A program made the translations under genes and the position numbers. Under the pieces are notes generated by a model. That model did no database searches. It was not told where the DNA came from and worked only from the letters and a program-made list of their open reading frames with translations. Positions 11,301 through 22,881 of a DNA stretch of 64,000 bases are shown here, piece by piece (position 1 is the first letter of the stretch; every line of letters begins with the position of its first letter). The stretch comes from Crambe crambe (lineage: Eukaryota; Porifera; Demospongiae; Poecilosclerida; Crambeidae), in contig OZ004590.1 of the NCBI GenBank assembly GCA_963924555.1, positions 6,006,001 through 6,070,000 of the forward strand, written 5' to 3'.

Positions 11301-11735
11301 CTCCCAGAAACTAAAGTGAATGCATAAGTGCAAGTGTAACCTCCAATAAAGGACACTCTGAAAGAGGACAGACTTCTTAACAAAGGAACTTTTGTGTAGT
11401 TATGCACTCTATGCTCCAACCTAGCTCTCTATAAAGGACAAAAGGTTGGGTCCCAAGTGTCCGTTATTCAGGTTCCACTGTACTGTTTTACAGAATACAT
11501 TTTCATTGCACTTGTGTGATCATTATAGGGCCGGACCTTGGAGAAGATAGAGGAACTGTTTTCTAAGCCATGGCTGGAGAGGGTGAATGTGCTGTACTAC
11601 TTACGCTGTGGCTGTGTGTTGGACTCAGTATCAAAAAAGAAGAAGTTGTGTTTAGATGGCAACAAATACCGTCACTCAGGAATATTTCATGTTAAGAATA
11701 ACACCACCAAGAGCCTGTCATATATATTTAGTTAA
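8394..11735 (+). CDS. Sugar porter (MFS, SLC2/GLUT-like), copy 1, 5' exons missing
   Basis: Exons read at 8394-8548, 8603-8644, 8709-8814, 9004-9128, 9963-10136, 10228-10287, 10354-10468, 10541-10734, 10878-10927, 11143-11315 and 11529-11735, all with GT-AG borders and matching phase. The product has sugar-porter signatures in order: GFISDLAGRKP (loop 2-3), YMAEMAPEDLRGR, PRSPRWLVKR, IGRKPLLLIG, and PETK|GRTLEKIEELF after the last helix. The family moves hexoses or related polyols across the plasma membrane by facilitated or proton-coupled transport. Compared with copies 2 and 3, the exon carrying TM1 and the exon for the TM1-2 extracellular loop are absent upstream. The frame therefore has no proper start and would begin inside TM2. 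It is a 5'-truncated duplicate, or one with an unrecognised first exon. The body has no stops or frameshifts. A 30-bp satellite fills the 9129-9962 intron. Confidence 0.82.
9341..9868. repeat. 30-bp minisatellite, about 17.6 near-identical copies
   Basis: The unit AGCTGATTCAGGTAGCTACA plus TATGAGAGGG is repeated head-to-tail from 9341 to 9868 with no visible differences. A degenerate tail follows to about 9920. It lies inside one intron of the first sugar porter. Perfect identity suggests very recent expansion, or an assembly artefact in copy number. Confidence 0.95.
11330..11482. mobile_element. MITE with CAGTGGAACCTCC-type ends (in intron)
   Basis: The left end reads AGTGTAACCTCCAATAAAGG and the right end TCAGGTTCCACTGTA, inverted relative to each other. 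The interior shares the words AAAGGAC and AACAAAGGA with the copies at 18812 and 26628. Located in the last intron of the first sugar porter. Confidence 0.6.
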
Positions 11736-11920
11736 TTTTTTTTTATTCAAGTTCCCTGGACCACTGTGTTGTCATCTGATTTTTCTTATCATTTTATTTA
11801 CTCCCATAAATTTTATTGCAAAAATAATTGCAGATTGTCATGTATGATTGACTTGATGTACAAAATTAAGCCACAAGCCACGCCCCCACCGCCAAGGTGC
11901 TTTGTTTTTCGGTTCTTACA

Positions 11921-14900
11921 ATGAACTGGTACGTATGGACTAGGGCTCTTTTTATCTCACTAAGTGGATTCATGTTCGGATATGAAATGGGGTAAGTAAT
12001 AAGTGTAGTGTCTGGTTCGGTAAGTGATCAGTCTTTCGGCTGTGAAGGCAAAAAGATAGAAATATTTATGTGAACAACGTGACCAAGGAAGAGTATGGTG
12101 TCACTATGACGTCACATGGATATAGTTATACAACAAGCATCTAGTACATATAGTGTCTATGTAATTATGCTACCATTTTTCATCCCTTTATTGCGCTACT
12201 CTGTAACTTGTATGCATTGCTCACTAGTTCATTGAATGGAGTGAAGGACATGGAGGGCTATCGCCTTGCTCTCAACCTTTCATACTTACCTCAGACTTCT
12301 GAAGGGATCAATGCCAGTGACCTTGAGTCCTGTGACTCGCAGGATGATGTGGAAACCAGTGCAGTATTGGTAAGTACATCATGTGCTGGCATGTCTCCAG
12401 ACAGAATGTGGGTCTTTTTGTGGTGCATTTACAAACATCTGTTTGATCTTACAATTTTCATTTAAAGTGCATTACACTAATAGTGAACTGAGTACAAATA
12501 GAAGCGAGTGAATAACTGAGCATGCTCACTAAAACCATTTAGTTGTACTCCATTTATGATTTAGCTATGACCTGCACATTTTAATCCAACCAAATTCACA
12601 GGTGGGCTGATTGCATGATTATCGTTCCATCCTCTTTCAGGGTTTGATAGTGTCAGTGTTCTTCGTTGGTGCTCTTATCGGAGCACTGGTGGCTGGCTTC
12701 ATCTCTGACTTAGCTGGCAGGAAGCCAGCCGTCATATTAGGAGCAAGTCTTGTGGCCATAGGTTCTTTACTACACACAGCAGCAGTACATTTAGGGTGAG
12801 TTTGAAGCTGTGAGTACTCTATAGCTTAGATACATGTACACATATGCGCAGTACAGCCCTTGTGTAGCTGGCAGGATACAGTAACATGCAGTACCTATTT
12901 TCATTTTTGCCATGTTCTGTGAGCTAATTGATTTCTTTCCAGGTACCATCTCTGCGTGGCCAAACATTGAGAGAGCCTACTTGCTGTCTAATGGCTATTC
13001 TTTTCCTCCGTTCCTGCTTCTGTACCTCCTCCTAGATATAGCTAACCTTTGTGCATAGTAGCGATTTTCCTACCACATGCACTATAGCTATAGGGTGGCA
13101 GGAGGAATTTTAACAATATCTGTTTTCCTATCACATGCACTTAGCTATAATACAGTAGTATTGAAGATGTGCAGATATTAGTGGAGGGTGGCAGTGTACT
13201 AGGAGGAAATTTAATAATATCTGTTATTCACTACAAGTGTTGTTAATTCCAGGATGGTATTGGTTGGCAGAACCATTGCAGGTATTGGTTTAGGGTGAGT
13301 CCAATCATAACCATGCACCAATGCTAACAATCACATTGGGGCTTTGATTTACACATTTAGTGTATTGTATCAAGTGACTCCACTCTACATGGCAGAGATT
13401 GCGCCTGAAGACCTCAGAGGAAGGTTGCTATCTTTGATCACTGTTTATAATACATTTGCATACTTTGTAAGTTGATAAGATGGTTATTCATTATGAATGC
13501 TAATAATTTTTCAGACAGGGACTCTTTTAAATATCATTGTTAAAAAAATTTTCTTCGGTTGGCGGATATCTTTAAGTGTTCAACTTGTGGTGGGATTATC
13601 CTTGGCTTTGGGAATGTTTCTTCTTCCCAGATCACCCAGGTGAAAATGAAGTTAAAATGATCACAAGATAGTTCATATTTATTGTTTATTCGTAGGTGGT
13701 TAGTGAAAAAACACAGAAATGAAGAGGCTTTGGTTGTGCTGGTAAAAATTTGTTGTAAGGATGAAGATAAAGCTTGGAATCAGCTTGAGGAGATCAAGTT
13801 ATCATGTGAAAAAACCAAAGAGCCTCTTTCACAAACATTGAAGTACATGCTTAAGTGCAAAACGTTACAGAGGTAAAGGTATTTAGAGGTAGCTTGTGAT
13901 TGTGGTCATTGCTTCTTTCATCTATATAGGATTTTACTTGGCTTCTCCATTCACATTCTTGCTCGACTTTCTGGTGCAAATTTTGTTTTGTAAGCAAATT
14001 TATCATGAATAATAATTAGCCAGGTTCTTCTTAAATATGTCCCTCCTTTCCCCTACCCCCACTCCCAATAACATTACTGCTAATTGATCTTCTTAAATTC
14101 ATGCAGATATTACTCCGTGTCGATATTTTGCAGTATTGGTTTACCAGGATTTGTGGCATCTATATTGATCGGAGTACTCAACATTGCTTTAATATTATGT
14201 TCACTGCTCATCATTGACAAGGTTTTATTAACTACTGGTTTTATTACTGATGCAGTTAATATAAAGTACTATAGATTGGACGCAAGCCAATACTTCTCAT
14301 TGGAGCATTCCTAGACTTTGCTTGCCTTATCATAGCTGCCTCGTTGATTATTGGTTATGACTTGGAAGATGGTCTATTTGAGGAATTCACTGTCAGCCAG
14401 AGAGTAGCTGGGTACTTTATGATGACTTTCATGTGCATCTTTGTGGGAGTATTCAGCATGTCATTTGGGTGAGTAAGTTATACAGTGGAACCTTCATTAA
14501 TTTTTCAATGTGAGGTTTTAACCTTGAGGCTATATTATAGTATCATTAACTAATTCTGCAGGTGTGTTCCATGGATCATTATGGGTGAATTCTTTCCTCT
14601 CAGAGGAAGAAGTAAGTATCAAAATCATGTATACAGGCAGACATGAGTTGTTATTATGCAGGTTTGATGATATCGATAAGCAGTACTGGATTCTGGATTG
14701 GAGTTGTTGTTGTCAATGAGATTAGTCCCATCCTTGTCAGTTCTTCTCTCCGTTTATCTGGAACGGTGTTGCTTTTCGCCGGCATCAATCTCCTGGTCTT
14801 CATGTTCATTTTGTTAGTGGTTCCAGAGACTAAAGTGAGTTACTCTTCATTATCCAAAGAGCTAGCTTGACTCAACTGCTAAACTGTATATAGGGCCGGA

Positions 14901-15115
14901 CCTTAGAGAAGATGGAGGAACTGTTTTCTAAGCCGTGGCTGGAGAGGGTGAATGTGCTGTACTACTTACGCTGTGGCTGTTTCTGGGACCCTCTCTCCAG
15001 CTCCAAGGGGAACAAGTACACGATTCAGGAAGAGGAAGAAGACACACAGGAAATGATTTCCACCTCTTCTTCAAGTTCCCTGGACCGTGTCTTATCATCT
15101 GACTCACATGAATGA
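11921..15115 (+). CDS. Sugar porter (MFS, SLC2/GLUT-like), copy 2, complete
   Basis: Complete 12-TM sugar-porter gene. It starts with ATG at 11921 (MNWYVWTRALFISLSGFMFG, TM1), followed by a loop exon 12228-12369 with N-glycosylation-type sites. The remaining exons parallel copy 1: about 12643-12794, 13253-13294, 13361-13467, 13515-13640, 13696-13874, 13930-13991, 14107-14222, 14275-14468, 14562-14612, 14662-14834 and 14894-15115. Signatures include GFISDLAGRKP, YMAEIAPEDLRGR, PRSPRWLVKK, IGRKPILLIG, WIIMGEFFPLRGR and PETK|GRTLEKMEELF. The C-terminal tail is serine- and glutamate-rich and cytosolic. It is tandem with copy 1, which starts 3.5 kb upstream, and converges on copy 3. Substrate cannot be told from sequence; the whole cluster lacks the exact PESPR of classical GLUTs except copy 3. 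Confidence 0.9.
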
Positions 15116-15461
15116 AGTATCCACCATAAATCACAGTACATGCATGCAACTTATGAGGTGCAACTTGTTAATGATTCATCTGAGTATTGATCATTCCGCT
15201 GTACAATCACATAATTTTATTACATGACATGAATGATATTTATTATTTATGATCACGTGTACATGAATCAGCATGATTGGCCATGGAATTACATAATTAT
15301 ATGAAACCTCAAAACTAAACACAGAAATAACCATGACATCCATGAGGGTCTGGTACAAATAATTGATGTAAGAAAATATGACATTGATACCTGATTTGAA
15401 TCATGGCTATAATAATGGTGTGGTCATGATAAATATTACTGAAATAGAGAATAGCCAGCTG
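15116..15461. other. Convergent intergenic region between sugar porters 2 and 3
   Basis: 345 bp between two facing stop codons, AT-rich. It must hold both 3' UTRs. AATAAT/ATAAT words are common, but no polyadenylation site could be assigned with confidence. Confidence 0.6.
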
Positions 15462-18400
15462 CTATACAATAGTTGTGGTACTGATTTTTCTGTCCATGAC
15501 ACATTCATCTTTACTGTCAGTAACACATTCATCTTTACCATCTTCATGTGATTCAGAGTAAATAGCATTGACGAAGGACACAGTGCTGAGGCGCCTGCCT
15601 ATCTCTTCACTGACATGTTTCCTGTCTCTTTCTCTGCGAAAACAGCTGCACTGTAAGTAATAGGATATATGTTCTCTCTCCAGCCATGGCTTGGAAAAGA
15701 CTTCCTCCATCTTCTCCAAGATTTGTCCCTGCAATTTTTTGAATTGGAATACTGATAAGGCTAAAGATTTAATGAAGAGTGGTTATAGAGCAGGACTATT
15801 TTTGATTAGCTTAATATTGAAGGAAGAGGACAATCTCTCAACAAAGGAGAATCCTATGTAACTTTGGTATACATACACTCTGATAACCTCTCTACAGAGG
15901 ATAAAAGTCTGGTTCCCACGTGTGTCCATTATTATTCGGAGGTGTAATGAACATACCTTGGTTTCTGGTAATAGGAGGAAAATGAATACAAAGAAGAAGA
16001 GGGAGATGCCAGAGAAAAGAAGCAATGTGCCTGGAATGCGAAGAGGAGAACTCAGTAGGATGGGACCAATTTGACCGAGAGCAATGATCCCTATCCAAAA
16101 CCCAATGTTGCATATGGACACCATCAGACCTGCATGGAAAAATGTCGTCATTTTTAGCTAGGCAATTGAAACTGAGCTAAAAGTACATGGCTATACAAAA
16201 AAAGGTCTAAATAATATACACCTTAATAATGGCTACTAGGGAAAATGCATCAGTTTAGCCAAAGTTGTCATGGAAAAGAAACTGCATCATTAGAACATAC
16301 AATATAGTACCAATTCCACTCCCAGTGTGGGGTTTGGTGAAAAATGGAGTGAGCATTATTTAAACCTCTTTGCATACAGTCTATTATACACACCTTTAGA
16401 TTTGAGTGGAAAGATTTCACCCAGAATGATCCAAGGAACATTCCTATAAGAAATCAGAAAATTATGATTGAGCTCAGCCCTAACCTAGCCCCAACCCTGG
16501 CCCTAATAATAATTAAAAGAGAGAGTGAAACAGTCTAATGTAGCTATGAAAAATGGTTTGTCCACTAATCAGTGGCGGAGCGACTGGTCAGGTTAGTTAC
16601 CCTACAGCCCTGCCCTAGCTGTATACACAGCTATACTCACCCACATGTCGTGGCCCAGCCTCCAAGGTAAAGACATGCAAAGACGACTACAAAGTATGCA
16701 ACTACATCTGAATCGCGTGATGTACTTTCTTCAAGGTTAAATGCAATGATTAGTGAAGCAGAAACAATATGAGAGGCAGACATCACTAGAAGTCCCATCA
16801 AAAACAGAGGTCTTCTTCCAAACTAAGAAAAATTTAAGACAAAGTGCTATGTAATATGACACAGCTGAGACCCTTCACTTACCTTATCGATAACTGTTAA
16901 TGACAGCAACATGGATCCAAACATAGTAGCACCAATTGCTATGGAGACAATGAATCCCGGCAAGCCAATACCACAGAATAGAGTCACCGAGAAAGACCTG
17001 CATGAAAATATGGCATTGTAGACTCCCTACACACACTCAGTGTGGCATGAAGTGACCTTTGACTCATGTGTGTATTGTTCACTGATTTGTGTCTTTGTCT
17101 ATCACTCTATCATTATTCATAGTATTCTAAGTTTAGACTTTTTTTGCACTTGGTATTTAAGCACTATGCTGGTCATTTGTGTTCACTTCTCTTTTCGACT
17201 TGAATAAACTTGAGAAAATACTACTACACTCAGGAACAGTTTCTTACTGCCTCCCGTTTACAATAATATCATGGGCTGGGTTCTGGGACTGGATTCCACT
17301 GGGAGAGACTAGCTATAACTACTGTCCATCAACTCACACAATCACAGTTCCACCAGTCAATCGTCCAAACAAGATGATGGAAAAACCGAGAAGTAACCGC
17401 TGGAAATTTATCCATTTGCACAAGTACTTCAGTGTCTGTAAAAGGGGCTCTTTGGTTTGGCACAGTGAAGACTTGATCTCCACAAGTTGACTCTGAGCTT
17501 TGCTTTCATCCTTATACATCCTATTCAGAACCTGCAAAGCCTTCTTTTCTTTCTGTCGTTTCACTAACCACCTAGCACGTGCATACATATTTTATTATTT
17601 TTAAAAATTTCAGCTATGATATTTCACCTCGGAGACTCTGGAAGGAATAACATTCCGAGAGCCAAGATGATCCCTGCCAACGAATGCACACTCAGAGATA
17701 TCCGCCATCCGTGCAAGTGGTCCTTGACAATGACGTTCAAAATTGTCGCCATCTGTAATAGGAATACAGTGGAAACACAAACCTCGATCTTTGCCAAAAG
17801 AGGACAATTTTCCAAAAAAAAAAATTTGCAAAGTTAAATCTAGCTATACTACTCCCAATGGCAGTGGGTCTCAACTTACGAGATATCCACTTGTGGCTAT
17901 AATCGTAATGAAAGATAATAGCCTTCCCCTCAAACTCTCTGGCGCAGTCTCTGCCACATAGAGCGGAGTTACTTGGTATGCTATCCTGAGATTAAAGTCA
18001 ATGTTGTAGTTTAATTAAACATGGAGATGAAGTTCAACTTCACTCACTTACCCTATGCCAATGCCTACAATGATTCTACTGAGTAATGCCATCCTAGTAA
18101 GGAGGGGAGGGGAGGAGAGGGGGAGGGAGAGGGAAAGGAGAGGGGGAGGGAAAGGGGAGGGGGAGGAAAAGGGGAGGAGGGGAGGGGAGGGGGAGGAAAA
18201 GGGGAGGGGAGGGGAGGGGAGGGGGAGGAAAAGGGGAGGGAAGGGGAAAGGAGAAGGGGAGGGAGAGGGGAAGGGGAGGGGGGAGGGGAGGAAAAGGGGA
18301 GGGGAGGGGAGGAAGGTAAAGTCTATTTCTGATTACTATTCATATTGATTCTCATCCAGTTATCTTTCTATACGATACTTTGAGATTGGGAATTTGGTCG

Positions 18401-19454
18401 AGAATTGAGCAATTCTAAGGACAGAATTTCGGGTGAAAAGTGAATCATTAATGTACGTCACATGATACTAATTATGACCCTTATTTGGGAAATAACACAT
18501 GGAGGACAATACCACACTCACTAACCATAAATGTACTGCTGCTGTGTGTAGTAAAGAACCTGCGGCCACAAGGCTGGCTCCTAGTATGATAACTGGCTTC
18601 CTGCCTGCCAAGTCAGAGATGAAACCAGCCATCAATGCTCCAACGAGTCCACCCACAGAAACCAGTGCTACTATCAACCCCTATACACAATGGTGCAATT
18701 ATAAGTGAAGGATGACATCACATCACAATACTAGTCTTGTACTGAAGCACTGGAATAATCACTGATACAAATTGGAAGCACACTTAATTTCTTGATTCAT
18801 TGAATATACATTACAGTGGAACCTCCGATAAAGGACCCTCCAAGAAAAGGACAACCTCCAAACAAAGGAGGTTCTTTTGGGCCCCTTTCCCATAGCATTT
18901 AGTACAGTTTTAACCTCTGAGAAAAGGACAACCCCCTCTACCAAGGACAAAGTGGCTGATCCCAAAGTGTCCTTTACTTGGAGGTTCCACTCAGTAGAGG
19001 CGTTCATGGCACGAGGATTGCTTGAATTAGCCACAGATCCTATAATTATGTATAGTGTCACTCTCAGGAGAATAGTTAGTGATCATGGTTCATGCAGGAC
19101 ATGATAGGGCGGCTAGTAACTCACCAGTATTGCACTAGTTTCCACGTTATCTTCATAGTTACATGACATATTAACATGGCGATCACTGCTATTCATCTCC
19201 CCAGGCCCTCCATCAGAAGGAAGGTATGGAAGGTTGAGAGCAAGACGATAGCCTACCATGTCTTTTACTCCATTTATGACACTATTGTTTACATGTAGTG
19301 GAATAAGAATGGAGCAGTCAGATAATAAGTTTTGAACTCGTGGACTAAACTAGAGTATGGCGTTTAAGACTTGAGCTTACCCCACATCATAACCAAAAAA
19401 GAACCCGCCGAAGGAAACGAATATAGCTCTACTCCATACATACCAATTGAACAT
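15462..19454 (-). CDS. Sugar porter (MFS, SLC2/GLUT-like), copy 3, complete, opposite strand
   Basis: Starts with ATG at 19454 (MFNWYVWSRAIFVSFGGFFF, TM1). The exon about 19128-19270 gives the TM1-2 loop (GVKDMVGYRLALNLPYLPSD), then about 18530-18682 (GFISDLAGRKP), 18052-18095, 17880-17990 (YVAETAPESLRGR), 17630-17757 (ending PESPR), 17334-17575 (WLVKRQKEKKALQVL to LLLGFSIILFGRLTGG), 16890-17000, about 16640-16825, 16394-16440, 15955-16127 (LLLPETK) and 15462-15729. Two exons that are separate in copies 1 and 2 (ending NIQR / starting ILLGF) are continuous here, so one intron is absent. This copy alone keeps the canonical PESPR motif. The tail carries a short internal duplication around DECVTDSKDECVMD. 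Confidence 0.88.
18095..18318. repeat. Polypurine (GGGGAGG/GGAAAAGG) tract
   Basis: About 220 bp of almost pure G and A on the plus strand, built from GGGGAGGGGAGG and GAGGAAAAGGGG words, in an intron of sugar porter copy 3. In the transcript it is a C/U-rich run. Such mirror-like purine tracts can form triplex or G-quadruplex structures. Confidence 0.95.
18812..18994. mobile_element. MITE with CAGTGGAACCTCC ends, best preserved copy
   Basis: The left end ACAGTGGAACCTCCGATAAA and right end CTTTACTTGGAGGTTCCACT are inverted repeats flanked by TA. The interior is about 150 bp and has repeated AAAGGACAACC words. TA flanks and a CAGTG start are typical of Tc1/mariner-pogo (Tigger) elements. No coding capacity. 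Diverged or partial relatives occur at 11330, 15830, 17766, 26628, 51605, 52240 and 54950. Confidence 0.75.
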
Positions 19455-19705
19455 GGTCTCAGGCCAAACTTGATCAAAGGATCACCATGGCTGCTGATGC
19501 AACCGTTAATCCGAAAGTGGGTGGGGCTAGCATACCTATCGAGGGGTTGTCCCTCCTGCCACACTTGTATGTTGAACTTGAGGTGTGCTATCTAGCTAAT
19601 GTCATTATGTGCCAATCCCTTGTTCTTTCTTAGAAGTTCAATAATTAAAAGGGTAGGTAGCTAGCTAGCTAACAGCTAAAAAATTACAGCTAAGATGATT
19701 CAAAT

Positions 19706-22700
19706 TCATGGAGGAGGAGTGGGTAAACATGGTCTGTCATCAATGGGAGGAGTTTGCAATTGTGGTTTATTGTCAACGGGAGGCGTTTGTAATCGTGGTC
19801 TATTCATAGCCTTCCCAACTTTGTCATCTTCACCACTTTCCTGGACTGTTCTACTTCCAACACCTTTATTCACATCTCTATCTTCACCAGCCTCTGCAAC
19901 TTCAATACCTTCATCTTCCCCTCCAGAAGATGCCTCGCTGACATGCTCATTCATATCCTCCTTTGTGATCACACTGTAACCCGACTCTATGTACTCACTC
20001 TTTCCTTCACTTCTTTGCGCATCTTCAATGAGAGACTCTGAGGAACCGCAATCTTGTCTTCTGATGATGCTGTACCCTGCATCTCCCTCTCCAGGACCAC
20101 CCCTATCACCCATGGCGCTTGTCATTACATTCACCTGAGCTGCACGATTCTGGAAACGAGTTTTCCCACCGGACGATACTTCGTCGTACACATTTTCAGA
20201 AGCAGGAAGTCTTTGATACTTCTTAGATCCTTGAAGTGATAGTCCATAGTGAGGATTTTCAAAAGTCATATCATCTTCTTGAGTGTCCTCATCTGTAGCA
20301 AGGGAATTTGCCGCTTCATACCTTTTATTCCTTGCACCGTCACCTGCATTGTTGTACATTAATAGTTGAAGTTATAGAATTAGTCCATACTGATGATTGT
20401 TCCAGACTTCTTTTGAAAGTTCTCAGTAATAATAACAGCCCATGCAGATCTTTCCACATAAAACTTTGTCTGAGGCCACTATTAGTAAATATTGATTTTT
20501 ACTTGGGACTCAGAGAGTCAGACAGACATGTGCACACTATAGTAACAGTACACATGGAGAGCTATACCTGTGTTATCTCGCAGAAATGGCTGGCGTTCAC
20601 TTCTACCTGTCAGCTTGGTCCTTTTCCTCCAAAATAAAACCGCAAAAAGGATCACTATCACCAGTGCAATCAGTAGAAATAAACTGCCTACAACCGACAA
20701 ACCAATAGCAAGTGGACGACTGGAACCGTTTTCTAAATTGAAGAGTGGCAAAAGAGCATCAATAATACCTTTAATATATACTGTTTACAAGAGCAGCTCT
20801 TTAGTAAGGTCTGTATTTTCTAAAACCATGCAGCAAGTCAATGATCTTTTCTATATTGAAAATAATTTTTAGAATATTCAGGTCACTTGGAGTTGTCACT
20901 ACATATATAGGTACACATTCAGTATTTCTTTCCAGACCATAAACTCTTTTGCTATACTGGACGCTACTGTTTTGCAAACTACCACACTGAACTACCAGAT
21001 GTAGTTAGCATTCACATTTTTACTGTCTATAGGGAAGAAGTCATAGCTATAGCCAGAGCCATAGCTAGCAACAAAATAGCTCTTTCAGTCTTTCAGCCAT
21101 TAAGGTATAATACTAGTGCACCTTTTGGAAGAACAGTAGTGTTAGATGTGTTGGAATCCTCTGTGTTCATATCCATGAAGAACTCTTCTTCATTTTCTGG
21201 GAAGAAATCACAGAATAATGATGAACTGGCTTTATGGGTAGCTATAGCTAGCTGTAACTTAACACTGTAAAAAAAAAAAAACATAAACCGTGTAGAAAAA
21301 TAACATCATAAATGTAATGTTTCTGCTCTTTCAAGAGTTTCATTCTTGCTACTGTACACAAAGATTATTTAATGTGGTTATCAGGTTTATCAAATACCTA
21401 TACTGTCCTATATAGCTTCCTGTATTAGGATTCAAGAAGCCTCGTCAGTAGTCCAGGGAGTGTCCACTGACATGTACATAATAATATAGATTTCCCAGCC
21501 ACTGCAACTTTGAAAGTGTGCCAAATAATGCATTGCCAGTCACTGCCTTATTATGAGCTGAGCTTGTGAATTGACACATTTATATATAAGGAGAAGTTGT
21601 GTCTAGTTACCCATGCATACCCATGCATATCCAAAAAAAGGGGAGACTGTACCTATAATAATAGTTAGCTACATTTTTATTTTTTATTTTTATTTTTTGT
21701 AATTTTTTGATAGCTTGCTGTTCCCTCTTTTGAAATGTACAAATTTGAAGCATGGAAAGCACAAGTTAAGATAACTATAGTCAGTAATTATTGCAGTTGA
21801 CTGAGTTGGCACTATGCATGGCACTTGTAAAACATACTCACCACATATTTCTGTACAGTTCTGGCAAAGGAGTCGTCCAGTGCACTCAACTACTGCTGAA
21901 ACTGTCAGATCGGCCACCTCTTTCACTCCGTAAAGCTTCCTCTGCGATTTGGCATTGTCATTCACTGCCAGTTCCCAATCCTCCACAATGTAATCCACTA
22001 CAAACTCGTGGAAAATCGATTTCCAATTCATTATTCTGACCACAAATTGAAATCCACCCTGTAGTAATTATGTCAATTTGTGGTTTGTTGTTTTTTAAAA
22101 AGTAAGCAAATAGGTAGTTATTTTAGTAGCACAGAATAACCTGAAGAAGTATTTTAGCTAAGTTGTTATATAATACACTCACTGGCCATATTCCTTCACT
22201 GGTAAAGACAAGGGGATTCGAGATATTGTTCATCTCGTCAATATACTTCTGCTTTTTAAAAGATATGCTGTCTGATTCTCCAACTATGCCAGTAACATAC
22301 TTCTGTCCTGATTGAGAACAAACTCCTTGCAAATCCGGGGGGTCGAAATCTGTCTTGAACTGTCTGATGCAGAATGTGAATCTGTTGAGACAGTTCATGC
22401 ATCGTCCAGCTGGAAAATAGTCACCATAGTTTATGTTGCAACATCTGCCATCTGCTTGCTTGTGTGATGGATTGTGATAACTGTTCAGATGAATCTCCAA
22501 CTTGTAATCACATTCAGCCATAGCCTAAGAATAGCACACAAGTTTTAAGAGTATTAGCATAGTCCCAAGAGGCAGCTCCTTCTTGTACGGTTTACATAGA
22601 TAGCTACAACCATAGCTATAAAATATAGCTAGCTAGCAATTTAAAAGAACTTTTTTATGAACTTACAATCAAGCACAGAAGCAGGCATGAGCCCGCTGCA

Positions 22701-22723
22701 GCGCTCAAGGTAGGAGTTTCCAT
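19706..22723 (-). CDS. Type I membrane protein with Notch-ligand MNNL domain, no complete DSL or EGF
   Basis: The exon with ATG at 22723 encodes a signal peptide (METPTLSAAAGSCLLLCLI). Exon about 22192-22521 gives CDYKLEIHLNSYHNP, then GRCCN, CMNCLNRFTFCIRQF and SNPLVFTSEGIWP. Exon about 21842-22060 gives GGFQFVVRIMNW. Cysteine placement and the F/W strands match the MNNL (C2-like) N-terminal domain of Delta/Jagged ligands. After it, LTVSAVVECTGRLLCQNC is where a DSL domain would begin, but no full DSL or EGF repeat follows. The chain goes through a short Ser/Thr-rich stalk (about 21115-21200) to a membrane span at about 20640-20715 (GLSVVGSLFLLIALVIVILF). A tail of about 220 residues follows, with FENPHYG (NPxY), ENVYDEV, AGYSIIRR and SGYSVITK. 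It would be a surface receptor or ligand. Downstream tandem neighbour of a similar gene. Confidence 0.72.
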
Positions 22724-22881
22724 TTCTATAATACGATGGAATTATGCTACTACTTCGGTGAGGACTAATACTCTAGCTATCGCATTTAGCTAAAACATTA
22801 ATTTTTACAGGAAGTGAATAGCTAGTTGCAACATGCTCCACCCATAAAAACTTGTTAAAAATGGCTTCATATAGTAACAGT

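Noticed and set aside
18055-18348. Gly/Glu/Arg-rich open frame of 97 codons
   Set aside because: Pure translation of a polypurine tract inside an intron of a sugar-porter gene on the other strand.
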